Shown here: in pieces, positions 1 to 8,163 of the stretch | How the letters are laid out: each line of letters begins with the position of its first letter | Numbering within the stretch: the first letter of the stretch is position 1 | Source of the DNA: CAZCBX01 sp964497185 | Lineage (GTDB): Bacteria > Bdellovibrionota_G > JALEGL01 > JAGRMV01 | NCBI GenBank assembly: GCA_964497185.1 | Contig: CAZCBX010000009.1 | Location: forward strand, 1-64,000 | DNA length: 64,000 nucleotides | Direction: 5' to 3' | The notes under the pieces: model-generated | Seen by the model: the letters and a program-made list of their open reading frames with translations, nothing else | What the model was told of the DNA's origin: nothing | The model's database searches: none | Position numbers and translations under genes: made by a program

Positions 1-112
1 CTTTAGTGTACATTTAAATTACTAAACTATTGTTTTTATTGAATATTAATTCAGTGAATCTATTAAAAATATAAAAAATGTGTACTTTTGCCATTCCAAA
101 AAGTTGGTTCAT

Positions 113-245
113 AAATCCGGTGCCATGTACCGGGATCGTGATTTATTGCGTTATGGACTCGTTACACGGTACCGGAATTAAAGGGGTCGAATTTAATAGA
201 TGATGCAGTATATTAGGGTCAAGGTACATCGCACCGGACTTAATT
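113..245. repeat. REP-like palindromic repeat, composite
   Basis: An imperfect inverted repeat spans 115-180. It opens with TCCGGTGCCATGTACCGG and closes with GGTACCGGAATT, with TTATTGCGTTATGG near the centre. It is followed at 181-245 by a second module containing CAGTATATTAGGGTCAAGG and ending CACCGGACTTAATTTA. Both modules recur elsewhere in the first 13 kb. It lies just downstream of the minus-strand methyltransferase, so it may also fold in that transcript. The rest of 1-270 shows nothing recognisable. Confidence 0.75.
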
Positions 246-270
246 TAGAAAGGATTGGATAAAGAAAAAA

Positions 271-1026
271 TCAGATTTTCTGTGCTATATATACTCCATA
301 GCTATAATAGTTTTTGTATTTTTCATAGAAAGAGATCTCTAAACGCTCCTGATTGATTATCTGCTTTGCAAGTTCTTTATTTTCAGAGCTTTCAAGGAAA
401 TCATCAAAAATTTTACTCATTGGACTATAGTAGTTTTCTATCCAGCATTCCGTTGGCAAATAGAAATAGGCTTCAGGTGTGTAGCCGTTTTGTTCAAGAA
501 TCTTTAGTTTTGAAGAAGCTGTGTCAATTTGTGGATATTCATTTTTCCAGTACTTAGTTAACTCTTCGGGTCTATCATTTGTAAGCCATGTAATTTCAGA
601 GACGACAAGCTTACCGCCAGGCTTTAAAAATCTTCTCCAGTAAGAAATCCCCTCTGAAAAACCCATATTATAAATTGCGCCCTCTGACCATATGACATCA
701 AGCTCTTTATCTGAAAATGGCAAGTCATCCATCGAGGACATGAGTGTACTGATTTTGTCGTCTAGCTTTTCTGTTTTGGCTTTAACAATTAGCTCATCAA
801 GAAAATCTTGAAGAAAATCGACAGCTATTACTTTGGCATTAAGTTTTTCAGCAAGAAGCAGTGAAGACGCTCCCGTTCCAGAGCCTATATCGACTATTGT
901 AAGTGGCTTATCGCTAGGGAGATTTGCTAAATTTAATGCCAGTTGAGTTGCAGAGCTACTTCCTGGTCCTTGTCGATAAGATCTTTTATGTAAATCAATT
1001 ATAAGTTGTAAGTGTTCATCTGTCAT
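271..1026 (-). CDS. Class I SAM-dependent methyltransferase
   Basis: The 251-residue protein has a Rossmann methyltransferase fold. Motif I, VDIGSGTG, lies at residues 45-52, the acidic residue ending strand beta-2 is D70, and a motif resembling LKPGGKLVVSE follows near residue 134. The family transfers methyl groups from S-adenosylmethionine. The substrate cannot be told from sequence; the overall shape resembles the UbiE/Methyltransf_11 small-molecule type. The ATG is preceded by GGGAG at a good distance. The neighbours are unrelated orphans and the gene is flanked by REP-like palindromes, which fits accessory cargo. The family call is firm, the substrate unknown. Confidence 0.85.
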   Translation of the reverse strand: MTDEHLQLIIDLHKRSYRQGPGSSSATQLALNLANLPSDKPLTIVDIGSGTGASSLLLAEKLNAKVIAVDFLQDFLDELIVKAKTEKLDDKISTLMSSMDDLPFSDKELDVIWSEGAIYNMGFSEGISYWRRFLKPGGKLVVSEITWLTNDRPEELTKYWKNEYPQIDTASSKLKILEQNGYTPEAYFYLPTECWIENYYSPMSKIFDDFLESSENKELAKQIINQERLEISFYEKYKNYYSYGVYIAQKI

Positions 1027-1087
1027 TATCTTACTCCCATGTCACCAGCAGAGCGAGTCACTCTCCTCAATACTCAGTTCCTTTATA

Positions 1088-1119
1088 GTTCCGGGGCAAG
1101 TTTACTAGACCCGGAATTC
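1088..1119. repeat. Short REP-like palindrome
   Basis: A short inverted repeat has arms GTTCCGGG and CCCGGAATT around a CAAGTTTACTAGA loop. It belongs to the same AATTCCGGG-ended family as the larger repeats and sits a few bases downstream of the stop of the minus-strand gene that ends at 1127. It could act as a transcript-end hairpin. Confidence 0.6.
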
Positions 1120-1126
1120 AAAATCA

Positions 1127-1552
1127 TCACCTTCCGAAATGTTTTTTCATTCTTATTGATTTTAAAAGATATACAGACATCATCACGTACCCGGCCACCT
1201 CAGTGGCATACAAGCCATATCGACTTTCTTTTGTCATAAAGTCAAAAGTCTCTATAAAACAAAGCGTGGTAAGACAAGAATAAAGCATCACCATGATGTA
1301 AGGAGTGTGCTTCCATTTTTTAAAAAAACCAAAGAGAAAAGCAAATCCCGTGGATGTGGCCAACACCCAATGCAAAAACTGCGTTCCAGATGGGAAATTC
1401 GAGTTTTGTAGTGGCACAACAAGCGCATGTCCTGTTAAATACTCAAAGAACCCCAAAGTTCCCCATATAGCCAGCACAGCGTGCGCAACCCAAATCAGAC
1501 ATAAGAATGCAATTGATAACCAGTTGATTGTCCTACCCCATTTCTGTTGCAA
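1127..1552 (-). CDS. Small four-helix membrane protein, unknown function
   Basis: The 141-residue protein has about four hydrophobic segments: WLSIAFLCLIWVAHAVLAIW, a segment around FLHWVLATSTGFAFLFGFF, YIMVMLYSCLTTLCFI and VAGYVMMSVYLL. The C-terminus is basic (KKHFGR). I do not recognise a family. The start is a TTG at 1552. No in-frame ATG occurs before the TGA upstream, and AAAGGA lies about 12 bases ahead of the TTG. It probably sits in the inner membrane. The REP-like palindrome at 1088 lies just past its stop. Confidence 0.55.
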   Translation of the reverse strand: MQQKWGRTINWLSIAFLCLIWVAHAVLAIWGTLGFFEYLTGHALVVPLQNSNFPSGTQFLHWVLATSTGFAFLFGFFKKWKHTPYIMVMLYSCLTTLCFIETFDFMTKESRYGLYATEVAGYVMMSVYLLKSIRMKKHFGR

Positions 1553-1687
1553 TAAGCTACATGTCCTTTGATTTCACCGCAGCCCATTGATGTCAAGCCA
1601 CATAACCTTAGAAATTCCCTATCGTTGTTCATTCATACTTGCCAAAAAAAAATAGATCACGATTGTAATGTGGGTTATAGTGCATGT

Positions 1688-2125
1688 ATGAAAGAAATTT
1701 ACCTTGTCCTTGGTTTGCTTTTTCTAGCACTGTACGGATGGAATCGATACAAACACCATCAAAATTTCTTTCAACGCAACGGGATTACGCCATCGAACAT
1801 TCAAAAAATAGAAATCTACGAAAAAAATGCCGTCTTCTCGGATGATCCAGGTGACTTAAGTAGCACTACAACCGTGGCAAAGTATAAAGTACTGACGGGA
1901 AGTGAATTGGATGCATTTATAACAACCCTATCGACAGCCAAAAGAACGTCCATGTTCAAATTAGCCAACACGCAAAGATTTCTCCTTCAATTCATCTACA
2001 CCAATGGAAGCGCGACATTTTCTTTGCTTCAATCTGAATCATTTTATTCTTTTGGACCTTCAGGTTATATGAGAGCCGGATCAGGAAAACACGAAGGTTG
2101 GAAAACCGATGCTTTATTGTTCTAA
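1688..2125 (+). CDS. Membrane-anchored hypothetical protein
   Basis: The protein has 145 residues from the ATG at 1688. The frame stays open back to 1568, but the hydrophobic stretch IYLVLGLLFLALYGW directly after MKE marks a natural N-terminal anchor, so I take the inner ATG. The rest is a soluble domain rich in Thr, Ser and Phe with no recognised motif. It probably faces the periplasm. Its neighbours on both sides are on the opposite strand, so it appears to be a single-gene unit. Confidence 0.5.
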   Translation: MKEIYLVLGLLFLALYGWNRYKHHQNFFQRNGITPSNIQKIEIYEKNAVFSDDPGDLSSTTTVAKYKVLTGSELDAFITTLSTAKRTSMFKLANTQRFLLQFIYTNGSATFSLLQSESFYSFGPSGYMRAGSGKHEGWKTDALLF

Positions 2126-2216
2126 GTCAATCGCCGCCAACATTTTATAAATTATGTAAAAATTGCAATCCCATTGTTACCAATATTATTTCTACAGCGA
2201 AAAGTGACCATTTGCG

Positions 2217-3134
2217 TTACCTACCCTCAAAACGATTGCCTTGCTGTGATTGCATGTAGAAGATGAAGGCGCATATAAGGTAGTTGAGTACCAATACAGC
2301 CAAACAAATTTGAGCAAAATGAACGTAACTGTCCATGATTCGTCCCTCGGTCCAACCAAAATATTGCACCAAAGTACTTTGATCGGACATCAATGCCTGT
2401 CCATTGGGGAGGATGAGACCGCCAAATGGACCTACCGATTCTCCTGCGCGAATGGCATGCCAGCGGATAAAACTTTGATAAAAAGTAAGCACAGATGGAA
2501 CGGTCAATAAGTAACGGTACTGGTGCCAATGAAACTCTTCAGGAAACCGATAAAAGAAAGCCATGATGCTCCAAGTGCATAGGACAAACATACCCCCCTC
2601 GCCCATATAAATGGCCAATTCCTTGGTTTGATGTCGATTCATGCATAAAAACAATATACACGAGGCCAATACACAGAAACCAAAACTTAATGCTGGGTAA
2701 TAACATTGCCTCTTGGCAAAGGCATACGTTGCTACACCAAACATGATCGTTACAAAAAAGAAAACAAACCAGGACGGAATCACGTGATAAGACGTTGTGA
2801 GCTGGAAGGAAGGCATCGCCCAAATGCCCGAAAACCAATAAGTAAAAGTGTGACCCAACTCATGAAACCACATACGAAGGGCTCCTACCACAGATTGAAA
2901 CGGCCCAACCCATTGAATGCCCACCGCAGCCACGGCCACCATCAAAGGCACCAAAAGCTCCCCAATATTTTCACAAATCCACTGAGACGCTTTCCCCGTT
3001 TGTCTGGGGGTTGGGGGTCTTTGTACTGTGGCACCCTGTTCCGCAGCGCGCTGAAAACGACTAAAAATAACACCGCATGAACTGCACTCTTTAGGGGATA
3101 AGGACATCGCCGAACATTTTGGACATCGCATCAT
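2217..3134 (-). CDS. Zinc-ribbon plus M50-like (site-2 protease-type) membrane protein
   Basis: The 305-residue protein begins with a rubredoxin-like zinc ribbon (C4-x2-C7, C17-x2-C20). About six hydrophobic segments follow. HELGH at residues 91-95, next to a membrane segment, is the zinc-binding motif of M50 membrane metalloproteases, which cut substrates within the membrane. I do not see a clear second M50 motif (NxxPxxxLDG type), so activity is uncertain. A zinc ribbon at the N-terminus could recruit a partner or substrate. It stands alone, divergent from the gene at 3389. Confidence 0.6.
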   Translation of the reverse strand: MMRCPKCSAMSLSPKECSSCGVIFSRFQRAAEQGATVQRPPTPRQTGKASQWICENIGELLVPLMVAVAAVGIQWVGPFQSVVGALRMWFHELGHTFTYWFSGIWAMPSFQLTTSYHVIPSWFVFFFVTIMFGVATYAFAKRQCYYPALSFGFCVLASCILFLCMNRHQTKELAIYMGEGGMFVLCTWSIMAFFYRFPEEFHWHQYRYLLTVPSVLTFYQSFIRWHAIRAGESVGPFGGLILPNGQALMSDQSTLVQYFGWTEGRIMDSYVHFAQICLAVLVLNYLICAFIFYMQSQQGNRFEGR

Positions 3135-3260
3135 TTGAATATACTTGATGGTGCCATTTTAGACAAAACATTTGCGATAGATATGCGTGTTCAAGCTCGT
3201 GGCTTATGTTTCCATGTTAGATCGCAAAACATAACACAGTTACGTAGAATCTAAATCTGT

Positions 3261-3300
3261 GGTAGTTTAAAGTGGTTTAAGGTAGCTTAAAATGGTTTCT
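3261..3300. promoter_or_regulatory. Four phased 10-bp direct repeats
   Basis: Four consecutive 10-base units read GGTAGTTTAA, AGTGGTTTAA, GGTAGCTTAA and AATGGTTTCT. The period is exactly 10 bp, about one helical turn, and the block ends about 90 bp before the start codon at 3389. This would suit cooperative binding of a regulator to one face of the DNA. No regulator is identified; the function is inference. Confidence 0.35.
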
Positions 3301-3388
3301 ATAACTCTAAATTACTTTGCACATTCTTAATTTTATCAGAGGGTTTGATGCGCAAAGCTTTAATAAATTCTATGAAAGGAATGTAACG

Positions 3389-4183
3389 ATGAAAACAATA
3401 TTGGCAATTGCCATCGCATTGAGCGTGTCTACATTAGCACAAGCAGAAACAAAAAAAATGGATGCATGTATAAAGGGGTACAAAGGTGCAATCGATAAAT
3501 ACGCCTTAGAGACGGATGCTTCAAAGGCGACTGAATACTGCAATGCGATCAACAACAATCCAAAAGCCTATTCTCTGGAAGATTTAATACGCAGGTGGAA
3601 TGGATTGGATTATTCATTGCTCATCGAACAATCCTACCGAAAAGGTGAGACAAATGGGTTGAACATGGTCTGTAAAGCCGGAGCATACACCGCCATGGCA
3701 GGTCAGGATCAAATCTTAAAAAATAAAAACGTCAGTCCGAACATTGCCGCTCATGAAGTTTGCATTGGGCCGGTAAAAGAAGGCAGTGTCATTGAGAAAA
3801 CGAAAGTAAACTCCGAGGGCAAACTCGTCAAAAGCTATGCACAAAAACGCTTGGGCAACGAAATGGTCAATCACGGCGAACACATTTCATACTTTGACAA
3901 TGGAAAAGTACAATCTGTGTATGAGTACAAAGATGGAGAGAAGGATGGCAAAGTTCAATTCTTCAAAGCCAACGGTAAAATGATTGAAGAAACCCACTAT
4001 GAAAAAGGTGATCGTCACGGAAAATATGTAAAATATGATCATTCAACTTTTAAGGTCATTGAAGAGGGCCAGTATAAGAATGATAAAAAAGATGGAACCT
4101 GGATGTTTTACGATAAAGACGGCAAAAAAGAAAAGAAAATTGTTTTTGACATGGGCGATGCGAAAGAAAAAACATCCTACTAG
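3389..4183 (+). CDS. Secreted YwqK/MORN-like repeat protein
   Basis: The protein has 264 residues from the ATG at 3389, chosen because GAAAGGA lies just upstream and the product then starts with a clear signal peptide (MKTILAIAIALSVSTLAQA). The C-terminal half carries repeats of the type YFDNGKVQSVYEYKDGEKDG, then EETHYEKGDRHGKY and EEGQYKNDKKDGTW, typical of MORN_2/YwqK-like proteins. Such proteins are often annotated as antitoxin-like, but biochemical roles are poorly known. It is likely periplasmic or outer-membrane associated. A strong terminator follows directly. Confidence 0.6.
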   Translation: MKTILAIAIALSVSTLAQAETKKMDACIKGYKGAIDKYALETDASKATEYCNAINNNPKAYSLEDLIRRWNGLDYSLLIEQSYRKGETNGLNMVCKAGAYTAMAGQDQILKNKNVSPNIAAHEVCIGPVKEGSVIEKTKVNSEGKLVKSYAQKRLGNEMVNHGEHISYFDNGKVQSVYEYKDGEKDGKVQFFKANGKMIEETHYEKGDRHGKYVKYDHSTFKVIEEGQYKNDKKDGTWMFYDKDGKKEKKIVFDMGDAKEKTSY

Positions 4184-4190
4184 TTAATAG

Positions 4191-4227
4191 AAGGAGCTCG
4201 TAACATTACGGGCTCCTTTATTTTTTT
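4191..4227 (+). terminator. Intrinsic terminator
   Basis: A hairpin with arms AAGGAGCTCGTAA and TTACGGGCTCCTT (one G-U type mismatch) is followed by TTATTTTTTT. It directly follows the stop of the YwqK-like gene. Confidence 0.85.
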
Positions 4228-4304
4228 AAGTGCACAAACCACTTAAAGAGTATCTGTAAAAGTTTGCGTTTGTAAATGCCTCCAAGATTATTAGAAGGTT
4301 GGAT

Positions 4305-4733
4305 TTATTCAGTAGATTCGTCGGCAAACTCATCTAAAGAATTTTTTAGGAAATCTAAAAATTTTGATTGCTGTGAATGTCTTACTGTAGGCTCAAAATA
4401 ATCTACTTGTGTATATTGTTTGTCCATCAAGTCATAAGCATAGATGCTGGTCATGTTATTGTGTCCAAACACAAAGTACCGTTCATAGAACGGATAAACT
4501 TTCAAAAAACGATTTAAATCAAAAAGACTTCGAGTGCCAAGCAGAACAAGCTCTTTATACACAAGCCCATCTACTTGTTTTAAAAAAACAATAAAATCGG
4601 ATGGGATAACAATCTCATATGCATCGAGAAATGCATTTTGGAACTCTTCTATTTTTTGTAAATCTGCAGACTTATGCAGCAGTATGTCTTTTTTTGCTTC
4701 AAGGCCATCGATATAAACCAATAAATCAGACAT
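4305..4733 (-). CDS. SMI1/KNR4 (SUKH)-family protein
   Basis: The 142-residue protein matches the SUKH pattern: an N-terminal helix, then IPSDFIVFLKQVDGL near residue 57, a strand-rich middle with LLGTRSLFDL, and YFVFGHN. SUKH proteins are mostly immunity proteins that neutralise contact-dependent or polymorphic toxins. No toxin gene is adjacent, so this looks like an orphan immunity gene, possibly protecting against neighbours' toxins. The call rests on remembered family features, not a search. Confidence 0.6.
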   Translation of the reverse strand: MSDLLVYIDGLEAKKDILLHKSADLQKIEEFQNAFLDAYEIVIPSDFIVFLKQVDGLVYKELVLLGTRSLFDLNRFLKVYPFYERYFVFGHNNMTSIYAYDLMDKQYTQVDYFEPTVRHSQQSKFLDFLKNSLDEFADESTE

Positions 4734-4931
4734 TTTTTACATTTATCATAACAATATCTTTCATGAAAGATGATAAATAATTCCAGGGCCGTGAGAAGAT
4801 CTTGGGATTAATCAAACTAAATCGCAAAATCAAGGAATGCACTTCGTATTCTGATTTGAGTATAAGTACACAGCAGCGAAATTCAAATATATAAAGATTT
4901 GGGGATTGAATATTGATACGATCTCTTCATA

Positions 4932-5188
4932 AATTCCGGGGTCAGGTACCGGAATCGTAACGCAACATATTACGGTTGCGGTATCCGACCCCGGAATTTA
5001 ATAGTGGTTAGTCAAGGTTGATTTAATACCTAGTCAGCTGATTTTGACGCAATGAGCAGGGGTTCAGTCTCCTGTACCCGGAATTAATTGACACAGTATA
5101 TGAGGGTCAAGGGACATCGCCGCGGACTTAATTTGCATTACCTTTTTGACACACCCAATTATAATTCAGTCGACTGTACCCGGAATTT
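4932..5188. repeat. REP-like repeat array (four modules)
   Basis: Four modules stand head to tail. Module A (4932-4998) is a long palindrome opening AATTCCGGGGTCAGGTACCG, with ACGCAACATATTACGG at its centre and closing CGACCCCGGAATT. Module D (4999-5085) holds AATAGTGGTTAGTCAAGG and TTGACGCAATGAG and ends ACCCGGAATT. Module E (5092-5130) holds CAGTATATGAGGGTCAAGG. Module C (5131-5188) holds GCATTACCTTTTTGACACAC and ends GTACCCGGAATTT. The same order recurs near 12,755. Most of the 459-base gap between the flanking genes is this array; 4734-4931 shows nothing else. Confidence 0.8.
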
Positions 5189-5192
5189 ATTA

Positions 5193-5852
5193 TTACTTAG
5201 GATATTGAACTGGAATTTTACCGAAATCTGAGTAATAAATTCGTTCAAGCATTGACTGATCTTCTCTATCTGAATTGGCTTCCAACACATCCACCGCCTC
5301 TGATTCGTTGATACATGCATGTGCATCAACCAGAAAAGCTTGTTCTACATAGTGTTTATTGTTCGTTTGCTCTTCGTTGACCAACGAAATGCGTTCTTTT
5401 GCAAGGTCCAATGAATCCTCGGACATTTGATAAAATCGAAACCTAAAAGGACTCTTTCTAAAAAAGCCATTTGCATGTTTATCAATGATAACACCAAATT
5501 GGCCACACTGGAAAAGCAACGCAAGCTCAAGGTTACGGGCTGTCCATTGATTTTTAATGGTACAAAGATGATACCCATCCGCGTCTAACACAGTGGCTTC
5601 GACTACTTTATAACCTTTATACTCATGAAATTCATACTTCAAGTCGCTGATCGTAAAGGTAAGTTCATTGCTCCACCCTTCTCGGTCTAGCGGACGTGTG
5701 CAAAGATCACCGGCTTTCCACTCTTCCCATCCGATCGGCTTTAGATTTTTCGCCGTACGCTCATATTGGCCATGCACCAAGGGAGACAACACAAACATCA
5801 TTAAAATAAAAAACGACGACTGACTGATAACTTTACTACATTTATTTTTCAT
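5193..5852 (-). CDS. Exported hypothetical protein
   Basis: The 219-residue protein has an N-terminal signal sequence: a basic start, then the hydrophobic stretch FFILMMFVLSPLVHG before QYER. The mature part has three cysteines and is mixed alpha/beta in appearance. I recognise no domain. It is likely periplasmic. Its stop codon lies four bases from the end of the REP-like array, which may therefore serve as its transcript end. Confidence 0.5.
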   Translation of the reverse strand: MKNKCSKVISQSSFFILMMFVLSPLVHGQYERTAKNLKPIGWEEWKAGDLCTRPLDREGWSNELTFTISDLKYEFHEYKGYKVVEATVLDADGYHLCTIKNQWTARNLELALLFQCGQFGVIIDKHANGFFRKSPFRFRFYQMSEDSLDLAKERISLVNEEQTNNKHYVEQAFLVDAHACINESEAVDVLEANSDREDQSMLERIYYSDFGKIPVQYPK

Positions 5853-6048
5853 ATCTATGACTTATCAATTGATAACGCAGTTTGTCAAATGGATTTTAAC
5901 TTGGGTCCCTCATTTAAACGCTCTGCACCGCTCATGGTCTCATTTACAAATTTTTAAATTCGCATCGAGCAATAGGAATAAAAATACGTAAAATTATATT
6001 TTTATCCTATCTTTTTAATATTATTACATAAATATAAATAAAATAATT

Positions 6049-6219
6049 CAGGTTCCATGTGATTAGACCGTATCACAACAAGTCATGATTCAGTTACATG
6101 GCACCGGAATTAATTCACTTATCATCGTAGTGCTGGGGTCGTTACCAAAAAAATTCCGGTGGCGTATGATGTAATCGTAATTTCGATCTTATTCGATTAC
6201 GGTACATGACCCCGGAATT
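6049..6219. repeat. Two REP-like palindromes
   Basis: The first (about 6049-6112) is a degenerate palindrome between GGTTCCATG and CATGGCACCGGAATTAA. The second (6152-6219) is a 68-base palindrome: AATTCCGGTGGCG at one end, ATTCGATTACGGTACATG then ACCCCGGAATT at the other. The second is the same type as 9010-9077. The rest of the gap 5853-6048 is AT-rich with no gene that I can see. Confidence 0.7.
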
Positions 6220-6220
6220 A

Positions 6221-6384
6221 TGGATTTTGATTCTTGAAATTAGTTTCGTAATTTCAGAAGCGCATGATGAATCGAGGTGGTTGTGGTATGGCTCGTATAC
6301 TAAGATTTTTACTACCTTACTAAGTATGACATAATTGAAACTAAATTCTAATCCGATTACAGTACATGTCCCCGGAATTAGCCA
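6221..6384. repeat. 164-bp dispersed duplicate, copy 1
   Basis: This 164-base segment is repeated at the same length and in the same orientation at 11033-11196, with only scattered mismatches by eye. It begins TGGATTTTGATTCTTGAAAT and ends in a half REP-like element closing GTCCCCGGAATTAGCCA. Here it starts directly after a complete REP-like palindrome. In the other copy the same left end encodes the last residues of a gene. This copy therefore looks like a gene's 3' tail plus downstream sequence that lost the gene body. Confidence 0.8.
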
Positions 6385-6437
6385 GTCACTTGGCTTGTGT
6401 TTTTGGAATGTGTTGAAAATTCTTACGCACTCATGAT

Positions 6438-7228
6438 ATGACATATGCTAACATGAGTATGGACATACAGTTTGAGATTAAAGCAAAACTAACACGGGAA
6501 GCATCTCAAGCATTGCTATCATTCTATCTAGATTGGACGATGGAAGAAGTTCTCAAAAACAAGCCCACTTCTGCCTATCTGAAATGGGCTTATGACAATT
6601 TAGAAGATTTTTTTCTCAATGCCACTATCAGTGACAGAGATCTCAAAGAATTAAAAAACACGAAGAGCTTACGATCCATACCACTGTAAGTCGTTTTGAT
6701 GTGGACGCTTTTTTGGACAAATTTCTAGTCTCTGCAGTAATAAGCATTTCACATGCGTGGTATCATTATCTTGATCTTGATGATGGCATAGTCCAATTTT
6801 CATTTGATGCCAAAAATAAAAGAATTCTTCGCAGTGCACCCTGTCTGCTGGCTGAATCATCTTCTAAAAGCAATATCCATGTGGAAAAAAAATGGTTTCG
6901 TGACACGCTCGAGGACATTCTTCGCATATATAGCGATGAAAAACTTCAACAAGATCAATTTGTAAAAAATCCAAAAGGACAAATGGGTTGGTTTGATTAT
7001 TGTTTGATGTATTTTGAGGATTTGAATTTTGAAGAAGTGGAAATCTCAGATTATCAAAAAAAAGGATATTTAACTTCAGAGGAAGCCAAAGCATTGCAAC
7101 CATTCCACCAAAAATTCAGGATTTACTCCCCAAAAGATGAAAGTGATGCAATGTCTATTTTAAAAGATCCACAATGGAAAGAGATCGTACCATTGGCTCA
7201 AACAGCTTTAAAGGCCTTTAAAAAATAA
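6438..7228 (+). pseudogene. Hypothetical gene split by a frameshift in an A-run
   Basis: Two reading frames join smoothly at the run of six A at 6653-6658. The first frame (6438 on) ends at 6689. The second continues to 7228 and is open back through the same A-run, reading KKHEELTIHTTVSRFDVDAF in place of the first frame's KNTKSLRSIPL. One extra A would give a single protein of about 263 residues. Starts at 6438, 6453 or 6459 are possible. No family is recognised; the sequence is acidic and helical with many aromatic residues. It is either a true single-base deletion, a phase-variable tract, or an assembly error. Confidence 0.65.
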
Positions 7229-7253
7229 AGCCTTGCCTTAGTCAACCTTTATA

Positions 7254-7320
7254 AATTACGGGGTCAGGTACCAGAATCATAACGCAATATATCACGGTTC
7301 CGGTATCCGACCCCGGATTT
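7254..7320. repeat. REP-like palindrome, type A
   Basis: A 67-base near-palindrome opens AATTACGGGGTCAGGTACC, has ATAACGCAATATATCACGG at its centre and closes TATCCGACCCCGGATTT. It is the same length and type as 4932-4998, with differences spread along the stem. It follows the frameshifted gene. Confidence 0.8.
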
Positions 7321-7473
7321 TAAGTATCTAACTTATTGATATTATTAATTTTATGAATTCGATTTTAAAAACATACCCGAATAGTTACCAGCAAATATTA
7401 GCACCGTAACCGAATATGGGTTCGATTCGAAATTGACCTAACTTACTAATATTACAGTATATACCTATTTACG

Positions 7474-7566
7474 GCGGTTACAAGACACTGTAACCGCTAT
7501 GCACATTTCTTTCAAGTATAATAATCCGCAATAATAGACATTTATATTGAAAAATGTCTATTATTG
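7474..7566 (+). promoter_or_regulatory. AbiE promoter/operator region with two inverted repeats
   Basis: A perfect 15-bp inverted repeat (CAATAATAGACATTT, 8-base spacer, AAATGTCTATTATTG) occupies 7529-7566, just before the AbiEi start. A second perfect inverted repeat (GCGGTTAC ... GTAACCGC) lies at 7474-7497. TATAAT at 7517-7522 is a candidate -10 box, placing the start of transcription at the edge of the first repeat. Known AbiEi antitoxins bind inverted repeats in their own promoter, so this is a likely autorepression operator. Confidence 0.6.
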
Positions 7567-7584
7567 CCGTACTATGATGATGTC

Positions 7585-8163
7585 ATGTTTCAAGAAGAAT
7601 CAGAACTTATAAAGCTTGGTGTTTTTACACTATCTCAGGCAGAAGAGCTGGGGATTAGCCACCAGAAGCTATCTACGCTTGTCAAAGAAGGAAAAGTTCT
7701 ACGTATGGACAGAGGACTGTACATTCACTCTCAAGCAGAGATTCAACGAGAAATTGACTTTCAAATTGCTCTTGCCAAATTTGGCCCTACATCTGCCGTG
7801 GGAGGCCTCTCTGCCCTATTCTATTACAACCTTGCGGAACAAGTTCCGAATCAAACGTGGGTGCTGGTTCCACCTACAAGAAAAACCACTTCAGAAGCGT
7901 ACCGCCTTATTCGCACAAAAACACGTCTTGATCACGGGATCATTGAAGGCGATGGGTATCGCATTGTCTCTATTGAACGAGCCATTGTCGAAGCATGCAA
8001 ACTAGCTTCTAAAATTGGAGAACGAACCGCCATCAAAGCTGCGCGAACAGCCATTCAAGAAAAAATGACAACCCTACCCAAACTTGCAAAGATGGCCAAA
8101 GAACTCGGCCTTGAAAAAAGCCTGAACAAATACTTTGAAGCCATCATAGGAGCTCTGCAATGA
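7585..8163 (+). CDS. abiEi: AbiEi-type antitoxin/transcriptional regulator
   Basis: The protein has 192 residues from the ATG at 7585; a TTG at 7564 is an alternative inside the operator. The N-terminus is a winged-helix domain (FTLSQAEELGISHQKLSTLV, then GLYIH), followed by the AbiEi C-terminal domain. In type IV AbiE systems this protein represses the operon and counteracts the AbiEii nucleotidyltransferase. Its stop overlaps the toxin start in an ATGA junction, as expected for a coupled antitoxin-toxin pair. A perfect inverted repeat just upstream supports autoregulation. Confidence 0.85.
   Translation: MFQEESELIKLGVFTLSQAEELGISHQKLSTLVKEGKVLRMDRGLYIHSQAEIQREIDFQIALAKFGPTSAVGGLSALFYYNLAEQVPNQTWVLVPPTRKTTSEAYRLIRTKTRLDHGIIEGDGYRIVSIERAIVEACKLASKIGERTAIKAARTAIQEKMTTLPKLAKMAKELGLEKSLNKYFEAIIGALQ

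Noticed and set aside
1568..1687. Longer N-terminus for the gene at 1688
   Set aside because: The extension lacks hydrophobic or conserved features, and the ATG at 1688 directly precedes a membrane anchor.
6142..6444. 100-codon minus-strand open frame
   Set aside because: It lies entirely in repeat and duplicated sequence, and its peptide (LIPGTCTVI) is also produced by the half palindrome at 11160-11196, so it is a by-product of the repeat.
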